Assembly (NCBI RefSeq): GCF_900104345.1
Contig: NZ_FNJN01000002.1
Coordinates: 62,001 to 126,000 of the forward strand
Direction of reading: 5' to 3'
From: Microbacterium testaceum StLB037
GTDB taxonomy: Bacteria > Actinomycetota > Actinomycetes > Actinomycetales > Microbacteriaceae
DNA: 64,000 nucleotides
A program made the position numbers and the translations under genes. The notes beneath the pieces were generated by a model. The model saw only the letters and a program-made list of their open reading frames with translations, did no database searches and was not told the DNA's origin. Shown here piece by piece: positions 32,539 through 42,402 of the stretch; positions within the stretch are counted from its first letter, which is position 1; each line of letters opens with the position of its first letter.

Positions 32539-32690
32539 GTTGCGTGGCACAGGATGCCACGCGACCAACTTCCCGAGAATATCACGGCCGCGACCGCGTC
32601 ACGAAACGCGGCTCCGAAGCCCGCGTCCATGACCTCCCCAGCCGCGCTGACTACGATGTGCCTACTGGTCTGCCTGCCTGAAGGAGTCTC

Positions 32691-33428
32691 GTGGGGCTAC
32701 TCGACAGTTTCGAGAAGGGTCTCGAACGCGCCGTCAACGGTGCGTTCGCGAAGACCTTCCGCAGTGGCATCCAGCCGGTGGAGATCGCGTCCGCTCTGCG
32801 CAGCGAACTCGACAAGAAAGCCGTGGTCGTCACGCGTGAGCGCATCCTCGCGCCGAACACGTTCGCGGTGCGCCTTTCGCCCGCCGACGACGAGAAGATG
32901 AGCGCGCTGGGCTCGACCCTGGTGTCCGAGCTCGACACCCTGGTCAAGAAGCACGCCCGTACGCAGGGCTACTCCTTCGCCGGTCCGGTCGCGATCACGA
33001 TCGAACGCGACGGGTCGCTGTCGACAGGCACGCTCCGTGTCGAGTCGCAGACCACCGAGGGGCAGGTCGCGTGGCGCGGGGTCGTCGACATCGACGGCAC
33101 TCGTCACCCTCTGACCGCTGCCCGCACGGTGATCGGCCGCGGCAGCGACGCCGACATCACCATCCCCGACGCCGGCACGAGCCGCAAGCACGTCGAGATC
33201 CTGTGGGACGGCGAGCGCGCGATGGTCCGCGACCTCGGTTCGACCAACGGCACCACCCTCAACGGCCGCAAGGTCTCGGAGGCCGCTCTTCCGCCCGATT
33301 CGACGATCTCGATCGGCCGCACCAATATCGTGTTCCGTGTGGTCGCCCAGGCGCAGCCGCCGCGACGCCCTTCGGCGTCCGACGCCACGAGCATCTTCGA
33401 CGTCCGGGAACGGGGACCCCTCTCATGA
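32691..33428 (+). CDS. fhaA: FHA domain protein FhaA (DUF3662 plus FHA)
   Basis: 245 residues. The N-terminal 120 residues form the DUF3662 domain (MGLLDSFEKGLERAVNGAF, GIQPVEIASALRSELD), and residues about 145-225 form a forkhead-associated domain with IGRGSDADITIPD, SRKHVEI and DLGSTNGT that binds phosphothreonine. It has no long unstructured linker, so it is shorter than the mycobacterial protein. In relatives it is a target and reader of PknA/PknB phosphorylation in cell-wall control. GTG 32691 follows GAAGGAG. First gene of a seven-gene cluster; its stop overlaps the fhaB start. A possible -10 box TACGAT lies at 32652-32657. Confidence 0.93.
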   Translation: MGLLDSFEKGLERAVNGAFAKTFRSGIQPVEIASALRSELDKKAVVVTRERILAPNTFAVRLSPADDEKMSALGSTLVSELDTLVKKHARTQGYSFAGPVAITIERDGSLSTGTLRVESQTTEGQVAWRGVVDIDGTRHPLTAARTVIGRGSDADITIPDAGTSRKHVEILWDGERAMVRDLGSTNGTTLNGRKVSEAALPPDSTISIGRTNIVFRVVAQAQPPRRPSASDATSIFDVRERGPLS

Positions 33429-33964
33429 GTCAGCTGACTCTCCTTCTTCTTCAGGGCGGCTTCCTCGTCCTGCTGTGGTTTTTCGTGTTCGGTGTCGTCT
33501 ATTCGCTGCGCGCCGACCTGTTCGGCGTCAAGGTGCGCAAGCTCCCCGAGCCCACGGCATCCCCCGCTCCGGCGGCAGCCGCCCCCACGTCATCGCCTGA
33601 CGCCGTGACCACGCAGGTCAAGCGCCCCGCCCCTCCGGCCCCGGCGCCCGCGGGGGGTCTGGCGACCACGTCGGCCGTCTCGCGCATCGTCATCACGAGC
33701 GGTCCCAAGGCCGGCCTCGAGCTGCCCCTGGGCACCGAGCCGCTGACGATCGGTCGCTCCAGCGAGTCGGGTCTGGTCATCCGCGATGACTACACCTCGA
33801 GCCACCACGCCCGACTCGTCCTCTGGGGCGAGCAGTGGATGCTGCAGGACCTCGACTCCACGAACGGCACCTCGCACGACGGCGTCCGCGTCGCCGCACC
33901 GGTTCAGGTCAAGGTGGGGGCTCCGATCAAGGTCGGCGCGACGACGTTCGAGTTGAGGAAGTAG
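33425..33964 (+). CDS. fhaB: FHA domain protein FhaB/FipA
   Basis: 179 residues. One N-terminal membrane span (residues 5-27, LLLLQGGFLVLLWFFVFGVVY), an Ala/Pro-rich linker, then an FHA domain (LTIGRSSESGLVIRDD, SSHHARL, DLDSTNGTSHDG) that binds phosphothreonine peptides. In mycobacteria the counterpart FipA links kinase signalling to FtsZ/FtsQ in division. ATG overlaps the fhaA stop (ATGA). Confidence 0.92.
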   Translation: MSQLTLLLLQGGFLVLLWFFVFGVVYSLRADLFGVKVRKLPEPTASPAPAAAAPTSSPDAVTTQVKRPAPPAPAPAGGLATTSAVSRIVITSGPKAGLELPLGTEPLTIGRSSESGLVIRDDYTSSHHARLVLWGEQWMLQDLDSTNGTSHDGVRVAAPVQVKVGAPIKVGATTFELRK

Positions 33965-33973
33965 CCCTCCTCC

Positions 33974-35212
33974 ATGGTCTTCCAGGGCTCGAGCGCCGCC
34001 ATCTCCCACACGGGCAAGGTGCGCTCCAACAACCAGGACTCCGGCTACGCCGGGTCCAACCTCTTCGTGGTCGCCGACGGCATGGGCGGCCACGCGGGCG
34101 GTGACGTCGCCTCGAGCCTGGCGATCCGCCGCCTCACCGAGCTCGACCAGCCCTTCGGCTCCCCCGCCCAGGCCGAGCACGCCATCCGCGACTCCCTCGC
34201 CGACACGGCGGCGGAGCTCATCGACACCGTGGCCCGCCGCCCCGAGCTGGCCGGCATGGGAACGACGGTGAGCGCTCTCGTCATGGTCGACGACTACGCC
34301 GTCATCGGCCACATCGGCGACTCGCGCATCTACCTGTACCGCGACGACACGCTCACGCAGATCACCGCCGACCACACGTTCGTCCAGCGTCTGGTCGACT
34401 CGGGCCGCATCACGCCCGAAGAGGCCCGGTACCACCCGCGGCGCTCGGTGCTCATGCGGGTACTCGGCGACATGGATCCCGACCCCGAGGTCGACAGCTT
34501 CATCATGCCGACGCAGGACGGCGACCGCTGGCTGCTGTGCTCCGACGGCCTCTCGGGCGTCGTCGACGACGCCCACACCGCCAAGACGCTGGCCCTCGGT
34601 ATGCCCCCGGCGCGCACGGCCGACGCCCTGCTCAAGCAGGCGCTCGACGGCGGCGCTCCCGACAACGTGACGGTCGTGCTCGTCGACGTCGGCGGCCAGC
34701 ACCCGGTCTTCATCGGAACCCCCACGATCGTCGGCTCCGCGTCCACCCCCAGCGGCGTGGTCGTGCCCGCCGCCCGTCCCAGCCGGTCGGGGTGGCTGCA
34801 CCACGCCCGCCAGGTCGCGAACGAGCCCACCCACTTCGAGCCGGCGGCCGAGTTCCTCGAGGAGCTCATCGAAGAAGACCGTCGCCGCGCCCGCCGCCGC
34901 CGCTTCGGCTGGCTCGCCGCGCTGATCCTGGTACTTGCCGGCATCGGCGTCGGCCTGTTCGCCGGCTACAACTGGACGCAGACGCTCTACTACGTCGGCG
35001 CCGACAGCGACTCGGTCGTGATCTACCGCGGCATCCAGCAGTCCATCGGTCCGATCTCGCTCTCGACGGTCTACCAGGACACGAACATCCCCCTGTCCGA
35101 GCTGTCCGATTTCGATCGGCAGACCGTCCAGGCCACCATCTCCGCGCCGTCGTTGAACGACGCGGAGAAGATCGTCGAACGCCTGCGTCCCGCGGCGGAG
35201 GGAAGCGGATGA
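33974..35212 (+). CDS. pstP: PP2C-type Ser/Thr phosphatase PstP
   Basis: 412 residues. The N-terminal 240 residues are a PPM phosphatase with all metal motifs: VRSNNQDSGY, VVADGMGGHAGGDVAS, IGHIGDSRIYLY, LLCSDGLSG and APDNVTVVL. A juxtamembrane linker leads to one span (about 318-338, LAALILVLAGIGVGLFAGY) and an extracytoplasmic tail. It removes phosphates from PknA/PknB and their substrates. GAGGAAG lies upstream of ATG 33974, rather far. Its stop overlaps the rodA ATG. Confidence 0.94.
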   Translation: MVFQGSSAAISHTGKVRSNNQDSGYAGSNLFVVADGMGGHAGGDVASSLAIRRLTELDQPFGSPAQAEHAIRDSLADTAAELIDTVARRPELAGMGTTVSALVMVDDYAVIGHIGDSRIYLYRDDTLTQITADHTFVQRLVDSGRITPEEARYHPRRSVLMRVLGDMDPDPEVDSFIMPTQDGDRWLLCSDGLSGVVDDAHTAKTLALGMPPARTADALLKQALDGGAPDNVTVVLVDVGGQHPVFIGTPTIVGSASTPSGVVVPAARPSRSGWLHHARQVANEPTHFEPAAEFLEELIEEDRRRARRRRFGWLAALILVLAGIGVGLFAGYNWTQTLYYVGADSDSVVIYRGIQQSIGPISLSTVYQDTNIPLSELSDFDRQTVQATISAPSLNDAEKIVERLRPAAEGSG

Positions 35213-36612
35213 CCGACCAGAAGCTCACCCGATCGGGCGACGCCGTGTCCACCGACACGGCCGTGATGCGCGCGCTCAAGAAGATCCGCGTCCCCGCGAA
35301 GCAGCGCAACCGCGAGCTGGGCCTGCTCCTGTTCGCGATCGCCGTCTACGGCGGCGCCATCGTCCTCGTGCAGCTCGGTGTGAACAACACCGTCGAAGCC
35401 GGTTACCTCTCGGTCGCCGCGATCCCCGCGGTCCTCGCGCTGATCATGCACGTGGTGCTGCGCCTGCGCGCCCGCGATGCCGACCCGTTCGTGCTTCCCA
35501 TCGCCACCGTCCTCACGGGCCTGGGCATCGCGATGATCTATCGCATCGACCTCGCCGACAAGGCGAGCGGGTGGGATGCCACGGGCAACCGCCAGATCGC
35601 CTGGGCGGCCATCGCGATGGTCGCAGCCCTCGCCGTGCTGATCTTCGTGCGCAATTACCGGGTGCTCTTCCGCTACACGTACCTGTTCGGCCTGATCGGC
35701 ATCCTGCTGCTCCTACTGCCCTTCGTCCCGGGCCTCGGGACCGACCAGAACGCCGACGTGTGGGTGTCGCTGGGCTTCGTGTCGTTCCAGCCGGGTGAGC
35801 TCGCCAAGATCTGTCTGGCGATCTTCTTCGCCGGCTATCTCGTCCGCACCCGCGAGAGCCTCACCTCGACCGGCACGCGGTTCCTGTTCATGACGTGGCC
35901 GCGCGCCCGCGAACTCGGCCCGGTGCTGATCATCTGGCTCGTCTCGCTCGGCATCATCGTGCTGCAGCGCGACCTCGGCACGGGCCTGCTGATCTTCGGC
36001 ATGTTCGTTGCGATGCTCTACGTCGCCACCGGCAAAACGAGCTGGGTGCTCATCGGCCTGGTGCTGGTCGCGAGCGGTGCCTTCCTGGCATCCCGGGTCC
36101 TCCCCTACGTCAACGGGCGCTTCGCCAACTGGCTGAGCGCCTTCGACCCCGAGGTCATCAACCGCGACGGCGGCAGCTACCAGCTCGTGCAGGGCATCTT
36201 CGGCCTCGCGCACGGCGGTCTCTTCGGCACCGGTCTCGGTCAGGGCCGGCCGTACATCACCCCGCTGTCGCAGAGCGACTACATCGTGCCGAGCCTCGGC
36301 GAAGAGCTCGGTCTCGTGGGCCTGTTCGCGATCCTCGCGCTCTACATGGTCTTCACCAGCCGTGGCATCCGCATCGGTCTCGCGGGGCAGGACGACTTCG
36401 GCAAGCTGCTCGCGACGGGCTTCTCGTTCACGATCGCCCTGCAGGTGTTCATCATGGTCGGCGGCGTCACCCGCGTGATCCCGCTGACCGGCCTCACCAC
36501 CCCGTTCCTCGCGGCCGGTGGATCGTCGCTCATCGCGAACTGGATCATCGTCGCGTTCCTGCTGCGGATCTCCGACGCGGTGCGCAGCCGCCCCCGGGTG
36601 GTGATCGGCTGA
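35209..36612 (+). CDS. rodA: SEDS peptidoglycan polymerase RodA/FtsW type
   Basis: 467-residue membrane protein with 10-12 spans. Signature SEDS segments: DVWVSLGFVSFQPGELAKI, LQRDLGTGLLIFGMF, YQLVQGIFGLAHGGLFGTGLG, QSDYIVPSLGEELGLVG. It polymerises lipid II glycan chains together with a class B PBP, here the product of the next gene. ATG at 35209 overlaps the pstP stop. Its TGA overlaps the ATG of a 17-codon ORF that leads into pbpA. Confidence 0.94.
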   Translation: MTDQKLTRSGDAVSTDTAVMRALKKIRVPAKQRNRELGLLLFAIAVYGGAIVLVQLGVNNTVEAGYLSVAAIPAVLALIMHVVLRLRARDADPFVLPIATVLTGLGIAMIYRIDLADKASGWDATGNRQIAWAAIAMVAALAVLIFVRNYRVLFRYTYLFGLIGILLLLLPFVPGLGTDQNADVWVSLGFVSFQPGELAKICLAIFFAGYLVRTRESLTSTGTRFLFMTWPRARELGPVLIIWLVSLGIIVLQRDLGTGLLIFGMFVAMLYVATGKTSWVLIGLVLVASGAFLASRVLPYVNGRFANWLSAFDPEVINRDGGSYQLVQGIFGLAHGGLFGTGLGQGRPYITPLSQSDYIVPSLGEELGLVGLFAILALYMVFTSRGIRIGLAGQDDFGKLLATGFSFTIALQVFIMVGGVTRVIPLTGLTTPFLAAGGSSLIANWIIVAFLLRISDAVRSRPRVVIG

Positions 36613-36665
36613 TGACCCGCCCGTTCGCCCCCGTCGACGCCCCGATTCCCGAGGAGGCACCGTGA
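36612..36665 (+). CDS. 17-codon ORF bridging rodA and pbpA
   Basis: ATG 36612 shares a base with the rodA TGA (TGATG), and its own TGA (36663-36665) overlaps the pbpA GTG (GTGA). It encodes [17 protein letters not shown] and contains the pbpA ribosome-binding site GAGGAGG in its last codons. It may serve to carry ribosomes from rodA to pbpA, keeping the two partners in step; whether the peptide itself matters is unknown. It could be chance in a 50-bp gap. Confidence 0.4.
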   Translation: MTRPFAPVDAPIPEEAP

Positions 36666-38116
36666 CCAAAGAGCTCCGACGCCTCAGCATCGTCATGCTG
36701 GCGATGTTCCTGGCCCTGTTCGCCTCGACGAGCATCATCCAGGTCGCCCAGGCCAACTCGTTGACCAACACCACCGGCAACACGCGTGCGCTGTACGACT
36801 CGTACCAGATCCAGCGCGGATCGATCATCGCCGGCGGCACCGCGATCGCCTCTTCGGTTCCCTCGAACGACGTCTACAGCTGGCAGCGCCAGTACACGGA
36901 TGCCGACATGTGGGCGCCCGTGACCGGCTACATGAACCCGGTGCTCGACGCGAAGACCCAGATCGAGGCAGCCGAGAACAGCGTGCTGAGCGGGTCCGAT
37001 TCGAACCAGTTCTTCTCGCGCATCGACCGCGCCATCACGGGCCAGGCGCCGCGCGGTTCGAATGTCGAGCTCTCGGTCGACCCGAACGTGCAGAAGGCCG
37101 CGTGGGACGCCCTCGGCGACCTCCAGGGCGCCGTCGTGGCGATCGAGCCCTCTACCGGGCGCATCCTGGCGATGGTGTCCAAGCCCAGCTACGACACGAA
37201 CATCCTCGCCTCCCACGACACGGATGCCGTCAACGCGGCGTACGACCAGCTGGTCGCCGATCCGTCGAAGCCGATGGACAACCGCGCGATCGGCGGCAAC
37301 CTCAACCCTCCGGGCTCGACCTTCAAGCTGGTCGTCGCCTCGGCGGCGCTGGCATCCGGTCGCTACACGCCGGACTCGGCCTTCCCGAACCTCGCCGCCT
37401 ACACGCTGCCCCAGTCCACGAACGTCGTGAGCAACGCCGGTGGCGGCACCTGCGGCGGCGGCGACACCGTGACCATCGCGACGGCGCTGCGGCTGAGCTG
37501 CAACATCCCGATGGCCGAGCTCGCGGTCGAGCTCGGCGACGACGCGATCCGCGCCGAGGCCGAGAAGTACGGGTTCAACACCTCGTTCAGCCTGCCGCTC
37601 GAGTCCACGCCGTCGACCTACCCGACCTCGCCGAACGCTCCGCAGACCGCCCTCAGCGGCTTCGGTCAGGGCGACGTCCGCGCGACCCCGCTGCAGATGG
37701 CGATGGTGTCGGCCGGCATCGCGAACGACGGCGTGGTGATGAACCCGCGGATGGTCGATCGGGTGATCGAGCCCAACCTCTCGGTGAAGGACGAAGCGAG
37801 CAGCAGCGAGTTCGGACGTGCTCTGGACTCCTCGATCGCCGCCCAGATGGTCACCATGATGACGGCGAACGTCCAGGACGGCGCAGCATCGAATGCAAGA
37901 ATAGACGGGGTCGCGGTGGCGGGTAAGACCGGCACGGCGGAGAACGATTCCCGTCCCTACACTCTCTGGTTCACCGGCTTCGCACCGGCGGAAGACCCCA
38001 AGGTCGCCGTCGCCGTGGTCGTCGAAAACGGTGGAGGCCAGGGGCAGAACGGGAGCGGCAACGAGATCGCCGCCCCGATAGCGAAGAAGGTCATGGAGGC
38101 GGTGCTGGGTAAATGA
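36662..38116 (+). CDS. pbpA: Class B penicillin-binding protein PbpA
   Basis: 484-residue peptidoglycan transpeptidase with an N-terminal membrane anchor (about 9-28). The transpeptidase motifs are STFK with catalytic Ser219, SCN at 279-281 and KTG beginning at Lys422. A non-catalytic N-terminal region (about 35-170) contacts the SEDS partner in related complexes. GTG 36662 has a strong GAGGAGG site. It pairs with RodA from the upstream gene; the stop overlaps the pknA ATG (ATGA). Confidence 0.94.
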   Translation: MTKELRRLSIVMLAMFLALFASTSIIQVAQANSLTNTTGNTRALYDSYQIQRGSIIAGGTAIASSVPSNDVYSWQRQYTDADMWAPVTGYMNPVLDAKTQIEAAENSVLSGSDSNQFFSRIDRAITGQAPRGSNVELSVDPNVQKAAWDALGDLQGAVVAIEPSTGRILAMVSKPSYDTNILASHDTDAVNAAYDQLVADPSKPMDNRAIGGNLNPPGSTFKLVVASAALASGRYTPDSAFPNLAAYTLPQSTNVVSNAGGGTCGGGDTVTIATALRLSCNIPMAELAVELGDDAIRAEAEKYGFNTSFSLPLESTPSTYPTSPNAPQTALSGFGQGDVRATPLQMAMVSAGIANDGVVMNPRMVDRVIEPNLSVKDEASSSEFGRALDSSIAAQMVTMMTANVQDGAASNARIDGVAVAGKTGTAENDSRPYTLWFTGFAPAEDPKVAVAVVVENGGGQGQNGSGNEIAAPIAKKVMEAVLGK

Positions 38117-39891
38117 GACCGACGCAAGGTGTGACCTTCGGAGGACGCTACGAGCTCGATTCGCGGATCGCGATCGGCGGTATGGGCGAGGTCTGGGAGG
38201 CGACGGATCACGTCATCGGACGTACCGTCGCCATCAAGATCCTCAAAGACGAGTACATGGGCGACCCGGGCTTCCTCGAGCGCTTCCGCGCCGAGGCGCG
38301 CCACGCCGCCCTCGTCAACCACGAAGGCATCGCCAGCGTGTTCGACTACGGCGAGGAGGACGGCAGCGCCTTCCTCGTGATGGAGCTCGTCCCGGGTGAA
38401 GCCCTGTCGACGATCCTCGAGCGCGACGGGTCGCTCTCCACCGACAAGACCCTCGACATCGTCGCCCAGACGGCCGCCGCGCTCCAGGCGGCGCACGCCG
38501 CGGGCCTCGTGCACCGCGACATCAAGCCGGGCAACTTGCTGATCACGCCCGACGGTCGCGTCAAGATCACCGACTTCGGCATCGCGCGCATCGCCGACCA
38601 GGTTCCGCTGACCGCCACCGGTCAGGTCATGGGAACGGTGCAGTACCTCTCCCCCGAGCAGGCGTCGGGTCACCCCGCGTCGCCCGCGACCGACACCTAC
38701 TCCCTCGGCATCGTCGCGTACGAGTGCCTGGCCGGCAAGCGTCCCTTCACGGGCGAGTCGCAGGTCGCGATCGCCATGGCGCAGATCAACGAGCAGCCCG
38801 CTCCCCTGCCCCCCACGGTGGCGCAGCCCGTCCAGAACCTCGTGATGGCGATGATCGCCAAGAAGCCCGACGACCGTCCGGCCTCGTCGGCCGCCGTCTC
38901 GCGCGCCGCAACCGCTCTGCGTCGCGGCGACCTCGCGGCCGCGGCCGCCGCCGTCCCCGCGATCGCGGCGGGTGCCGCTCTTGCCGATGACGCGACCCAG
39001 CTGCTCACGGCCGGGGGGCAGACTTCGGCGACCACGCGTCTCATGCCCGCCCCGGCGGCGGCGACGTCGCTTCTCACCGAGGAACACACCGAAGAAGACC
39101 CCGCGCCGCAGAAGAAGAAGCGCAGTCCCTGGACGTGGCCGCTCATCGCGCTCATCGCCCTGCTCGCGCTGGTGCTGATCGGCACGCTCGTCACGCTGTT
39201 GACGAACCAGGGCGACTCGAACGCGGCTCCCGCCAGCCCGTCCGCGTCCGCCTCGACGCCGGCTCCGACGCCGTCCTCGCCGTCCCCGAGCCCGACCCCG
39301 TCGAGCACCCTCGTCGACGTCGATGCCCTCAACCTCATCGGCAAGACCTGCGACGAAGCGCGCACGGCCCTCCGCAACGCGAACCTCGGTGCCACCTGCA
39401 CCACCGGGAACGCGGCCGAGAACGCCGACCAGGTCGGCAAGATCTACGTCGTCGATCCGACGGGACGCAACCCGCAGGGTACGAACATCGAGGTCACGGT
39501 CTACGGCGAAGAGACGCCGCTCTCGACGCCCGGCACGCCGACCCTCCCCGGCACCTCGGTGACGGCGGGCAGCGACATCCAGGTCTCGTGGCAGCAGTAC
39601 TCGTGCCCCTCGGGCACCGGGTCGGTCACGTCGTATAACTTCACCGCCACCAATGGCACCTTCGACGCCACGGGACAGTCGACCGCGGTGTTCGCGCCCG
39701 ACGCGCGCAACGCGAAGCTGACGGTCAACAACGCCGCCGGTCAGACCCTGCGGGTGACGTACACCGTCAGCTGCTCGGGCGCCGGCGACCGGACGGCCGG
39801 TCCCTCGGGCGAGGCGTCGGCGACGATCACGGGCGGCAGCTCGTCTTCGCCGTCGGCGACGCCCGCGGCGGTTCCCACCGTCAAGCCCTGA
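38113..39891 (+). CDS. pknA: Ser/Thr protein kinase PknA
   Basis: 592 residues. Kinase domain 12-270 with [12 protein letters not shown], Lys42 in [14 protein letters not shown] with catalytic Asp136, DFG in KITDFGIA and SPEQ in the activation segment. A juxtamembrane region leads to one span (about 343-364). Outside there is a Ser/Pro/Thr-rich linker, one PASTA-like repeat (about 395-455), and a C-terminal beta-rich region ending in low-complexity Ser/Ala/Pro. The single PASTA-like domain and long tail differ from M. tuberculosis PknA, which lacks PASTA repeats. Regulates cell shape and division in relatives. Confidence 0.92.
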   Translation: MRPTQGVTFGGRYELDSRIAIGGMGEVWEATDHVIGRTVAIKILKDEYMGDPGFLERFRAEARHAALVNHEGIASVFDYGEEDGSAFLVMELVPGEALSTILERDGSLSTDKTLDIVAQTAAALQAAHAAGLVHRDIKPGNLLITPDGRVKITDFGIARIADQVPLTATGQVMGTVQYLSPEQASGHPASPATDTYSLGIVAYECLAGKRPFTGESQVAIAMAQINEQPAPLPPTVAQPVQNLVMAMIAKKPDDRPASSAAVSRAATALRRGDLAAAAAAVPAIAAGAALADDATQLLTAGGQTSATTRLMPAPAAATSLLTEEHTEEDPAPQKKKRSPWTWPLIALIALLALVLIGTLVTLLTNQGDSNAAPASPSASASTPAPTPSSPSPSPTPSSTLVDVDALNLIGKTCDEARTALRNANLGATCTTGNAAENADQVGKIYVVDPTGRNPQGTNIEVTVYGEETPLSTPGTPTLPGTSVTAGSDIQVSWQQYSCPSGTGSVTSYNFTATNGTFDATGQSTAVFAPDARNAKLTVNNAAGQTLRVTYTVSCSGAGDRTAGPSGEASATITGGSSSSPSATPAAVPTVKP

Positions 39892-39921
39892 TCCCCATCC
39901 CCCACGCCAGGAGCTCCACCC

Positions 39922-41622
39922 GTGACCACTGAGACGCGCGTCCTTTCCGGGCGCTACCGCGTCGACGACCTGATCGGTCGCGGCGGCATGGCCAGCGTCT
40001 ATCGCGGGTACGACCAGACGCTCGGGCGCACGGTCGCGATCAAGGTCCTGAAGGCCGATCTGGCGGGCGACGCCGCTTTCCGCACGCGGTTCAGGCTCGA
40101 GGCGCAGGCGGCCTCGCGCATGGCCCACCCCACGATCGTGCGGGTTTTCGACGCGGGTGAGGACGTCGAGACGGGCGTCGACGGCCACGAGCGCCCGGTT
40201 CCGTACATTGTCATGGAACTCGTGCACGGCCGTCTGCTCAAGGACGTCATCGCCGAGGGACCCGTGCCCACCGATGACGCGCTGCGGTACGTCGACGGCA
40301 TCCTGGAGGCTCTGGAGTACTCGCACCGTGCCGGCGTCGTGCACCGCGACATCAAGCCCGGAAACGTGATGATCACCGACTCCGGACGCGTCAAGGTGAT
40401 GGACTTCGGTATCGCCCGCGCGGTGTCCGACTCCTCGTCCACGGTCGCCGAGACCACGGCCATCGTCGGCACGGCGGCATACTTCTCGCCCGAGCAGGCC
40501 AAAGGCGAGTCCGTCGACGCCCGCGCCGACCTCTACTCCACCGGCGTCGTGCTGTACGAGCTCCTCACGGGTCGACCCCCGTTCCGCGGCGACACCCCCG
40601 TGGCCGTCGCCTACCAGCACGTCAGCGAGGCCCCGGTCCCGCCCAGCGAGATCGTCGAGACGGTCCCTCGCGCGCTCGACGCCATCGTCCTCCGCGCCCT
40701 CGCGAAGGACCCGTTCCAGCGCCCGCAGGACGCCGCGAGCTTCCGCGAAGCCCTCGACGAAACCGTCGACGGCAAGGGCCCCACCAAGCGCCAGATGTCG
40801 GCGCTGTCGAACGAACTGTACGGCCCGAACCCGCGTCAAGCGGCTGAGACCGCGCGTTCGCTGCGGCAGCTCAGCACCGACACCACGATGCGCCGCACGC
40901 AGCCCGGCCCCCCGGTGGCCTGGATCTGGGCGGGCGTCACCGTGCTCGCCGTGCTCCTCGTGGCCGTCCTCATCTGGGTCATGCAGATCCAGCCGAGCAA
41001 CGACGTGCCCACCAGCGCGTACACGGTCCCCAACGTCGTCGACATGTCGTACGACCGCGCGGTCGAGACCCTCGAGGGCCAGCAGCTGACCACCAGTCGC
41101 GTGAACGAGTCCGACGAGAAGGTCGCCGCCGGAAATGTCGTGAGCACGGTCCCCGAGGCCGGGACGAACGTCACCGCCGGGCAGAGGATCACGGTCTACG
41201 TCTCGACCGGACCCGATACGGCCACGGTTCCAACCCTCGACGGGATCACCGAGAGCGAGGCGCGGGCAGCGCTGCAGAACGCGGGACTGTCGGTCGGCTC
41301 GATCCGCCGCCAGGACGATCCCGCTCTCGCCGCCGGAACGATCATCTCCTCGAGCGTCGAGTCGGGCGCCGAGGTCGCGAAGGGCACCACGGTGAACCTC
41401 GTGGTCGCCAGCGGACAGGTGGTCATCGTCGACTACACCGGCTACACCCTCGAGGCGGCCCAGCGCGAGCTGGAGTCCGACGCGAAGCAGTTGACGGTCA
41501 AGACGCAACAGGATCCCGGCTGCAAGGCCGCGACGCCCCCGACGGTCAAGACGCAGTCTCTCGCCCCGGGTGAGGTCCCGGTGCACAGCGAGATCACGCT
41601 GACGGTGTGTTCGGGCGCCTGA
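39922..41622 (+). CDS. pknB: Ser/Thr protein kinase PknB with PASTA repeats
   Basis: 566 residues. Kinase domain 10-275: IGRGGMASVYRG, Lys41, HRDIKPGN with Asp143, MDFGIARAVSDSSSTVAET with candidate activation-loop threonines, and SPEQ. One membrane span at about 333-354 is followed by three PASTA repeats (starting YTVPNVVDMS, ATVPTLDGIT and VIVDYTGYT) that bind muropeptides and lipid II in relatives. GTG 39922 lies 30 bp after pknA. The 3' end overlaps the convergent pabA gene by 29 bp. Confidence 0.95.
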   Translation: MTTETRVLSGRYRVDDLIGRGGMASVYRGYDQTLGRTVAIKVLKADLAGDAAFRTRFRLEAQAASRMAHPTIVRVFDAGEDVETGVDGHERPVPYIVMELVHGRLLKDVIAEGPVPTDDALRYVDGILEALEYSHRAGVVHRDIKPGNVMITDSGRVKVMDFGIARAVSDSSSTVAETTAIVGTAAYFSPEQAKGESVDARADLYSTGVVLYELLTGRPPFRGDTPVAVAYQHVSEAPVPPSEIVETVPRALDAIVLRALAKDPFQRPQDAASFREALDETVDGKGPTKRQMSALSNELYGPNPRQAAETARSLRQLSTDTTMRRTQPGPPVAWIWAGVTVLAVLLVAVLIWVMQIQPSNDVPTSAYTVPNVVDMSYDRAVETLEGQQLTTSRVNESDEKVAAGNVVSTVPEAGTNVTAGQRITVYVSTGPDTATVPTLDGITESEARAALQNAGLSVGSIRRQDDPALAAGTIISSSVESGAEVAKGTTVNLVVASGQVVIVDYTGYTLEAAQRELESDAKQLTVKTQQDPGCKAATPPTVKTQSLAPGEVPVHSEITLTVCSGA

Positions 41623-42250
41623 CCCCGCGCGGGTGAAGTCGGGAGCCGCGTACAGCGGCGCCCGAAAGTCCGGCGTTCTCGAGCCAGCGGCCGAGCAGCA
41701 CATGTCCGCCCTCGGTCAGCACGCTCTCGGGGTGGAATTGCACGCCCTCGATCGACGCGGTCCGGTGCCGGAGGCCCATCACCACTCCTGCGTCGGTCCG
41801 CGCCGTCACCTCCAGCTCCGCCGGGAGCGACTCCGCGTCGACGGAGAGCGAGTGGTAGCGGGTGGCGACGAAGGCGTCGGGAAGATCGGCGAACACCCCG
41901 TCTCCCCCGTGCCGGATGACGCTCGTGATCCCGTGCAGCAGTTCCGGCGCATGCCCGACGCGTCCGCCGAACGCCGTCGCGATGGCCTGATGTCCGAGAC
42001 AGACCCCCAGAAGAGGGATGCCGGCACCCAGCGCCGCGTGCACCACGGCGACCGAGTGCCCGGCGTCGTCGGGGTGACCGGGGCCGGGTGAGACGAGGAT
42101 CGCCTGTGCGTCACGCACGGCGAGATCCGGCAGCCCGGGATCGTCCGCCGCTATCATGATGGTCTCGGCCCCGAGGTCTCGGACGTAGCCGGCGAGGGTG
42201 TGGACGAAGCTGTCGCGATTGTCGACGACGACGACGCGCCAGGGACTCAC
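41594..42250 (-). CDS. pabA: Class I glutamine amidotransferase (PabA/TrpG)
   Basis: 218 residues. Catalytic Cys84 sits in GVCLGHQAIA, and the His-Glu pair in EGVQFHPES; the oxyanion segment is VSPGPGHPDD. It releases ammonia from glutamine for p-aminobenzoate or anthranilate synthesis; in this actinobacterial neighbourhood it is usually called trpG/pabA. No synthase partner gene lies adjacent. GTG 42250 overlaps the stop of a 51-codon gene. The last 10 codons run antiparallel into pknB. Confidence 0.9.
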   Translation of the reverse strand: MSPWRVVVVDNRDSFVHTLAGYVRDLGAETIMIAADDPGLPDLAVRDAQAILVSPGPGHPDDAGHSVAVVHAALGAGIPLLGVCLGHQAIATAFGGRVGHAPELLHGITSVIRHGGDGVFADLPDAFVATRYHSLSVDAESLPAELEVTARTDAGVVMGLRHRTASIEGVQFHPESVLTEGGHVLLGRWLENAGLSGAAVRGSRLHPRGVRRPNTPSA

Positions 42251-42402
42251 TCGACCGTGACCTCCTGGGGATAGACGAGGTCGCTCACCCAGGGGAAGAC
42301 GTAGAAGAAGAGGCCGTACAGAACGGCCGCGAGCAGCACCAGGACGATCAGCAGACGCACCCACCACGGACCGGGGAGGACGCGCCACAGGGCTCCGTAC
42401 AT
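42247..42402 (-). CDS. Small single-span membrane protein, 51 residues
   Basis: Begins MYGALWRVLPGPWWVRLLIV and contains one membrane span (residues 16-38). ATG 42402 shares one base with the sortase stop, and its TGA overlaps the pabA GTG, so it is embedded in a translationally coupled sortase-orfX-pabA unit. The overlap on both sides strongly supports a real gene. Function unknown; a partner of the sortase is one possibility. Confidence 0.75.
   Translation of the reverse strand: MYGALWRVLPGPWWVRLLIVLVLLAAVLYGLFFYVFPWVSDLVYPQEVTVE

Noticed and set aside
41594..41622. 29-bp antiparallel overlap of pknB and pabA as an annotation error
   Set aside because: Both frames have normal endings and no earlier stop; short convergent overlaps are common, so it was left as is.
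37957..41703. Very long open frame on the minus strand opposite pknA and pknB
   Set aside because: Its translation is Arg/Gly/Asp-rich with no family likeness and mirrors the GC-rich third positions of the two kinases, which are unmistakable on the plus strand.
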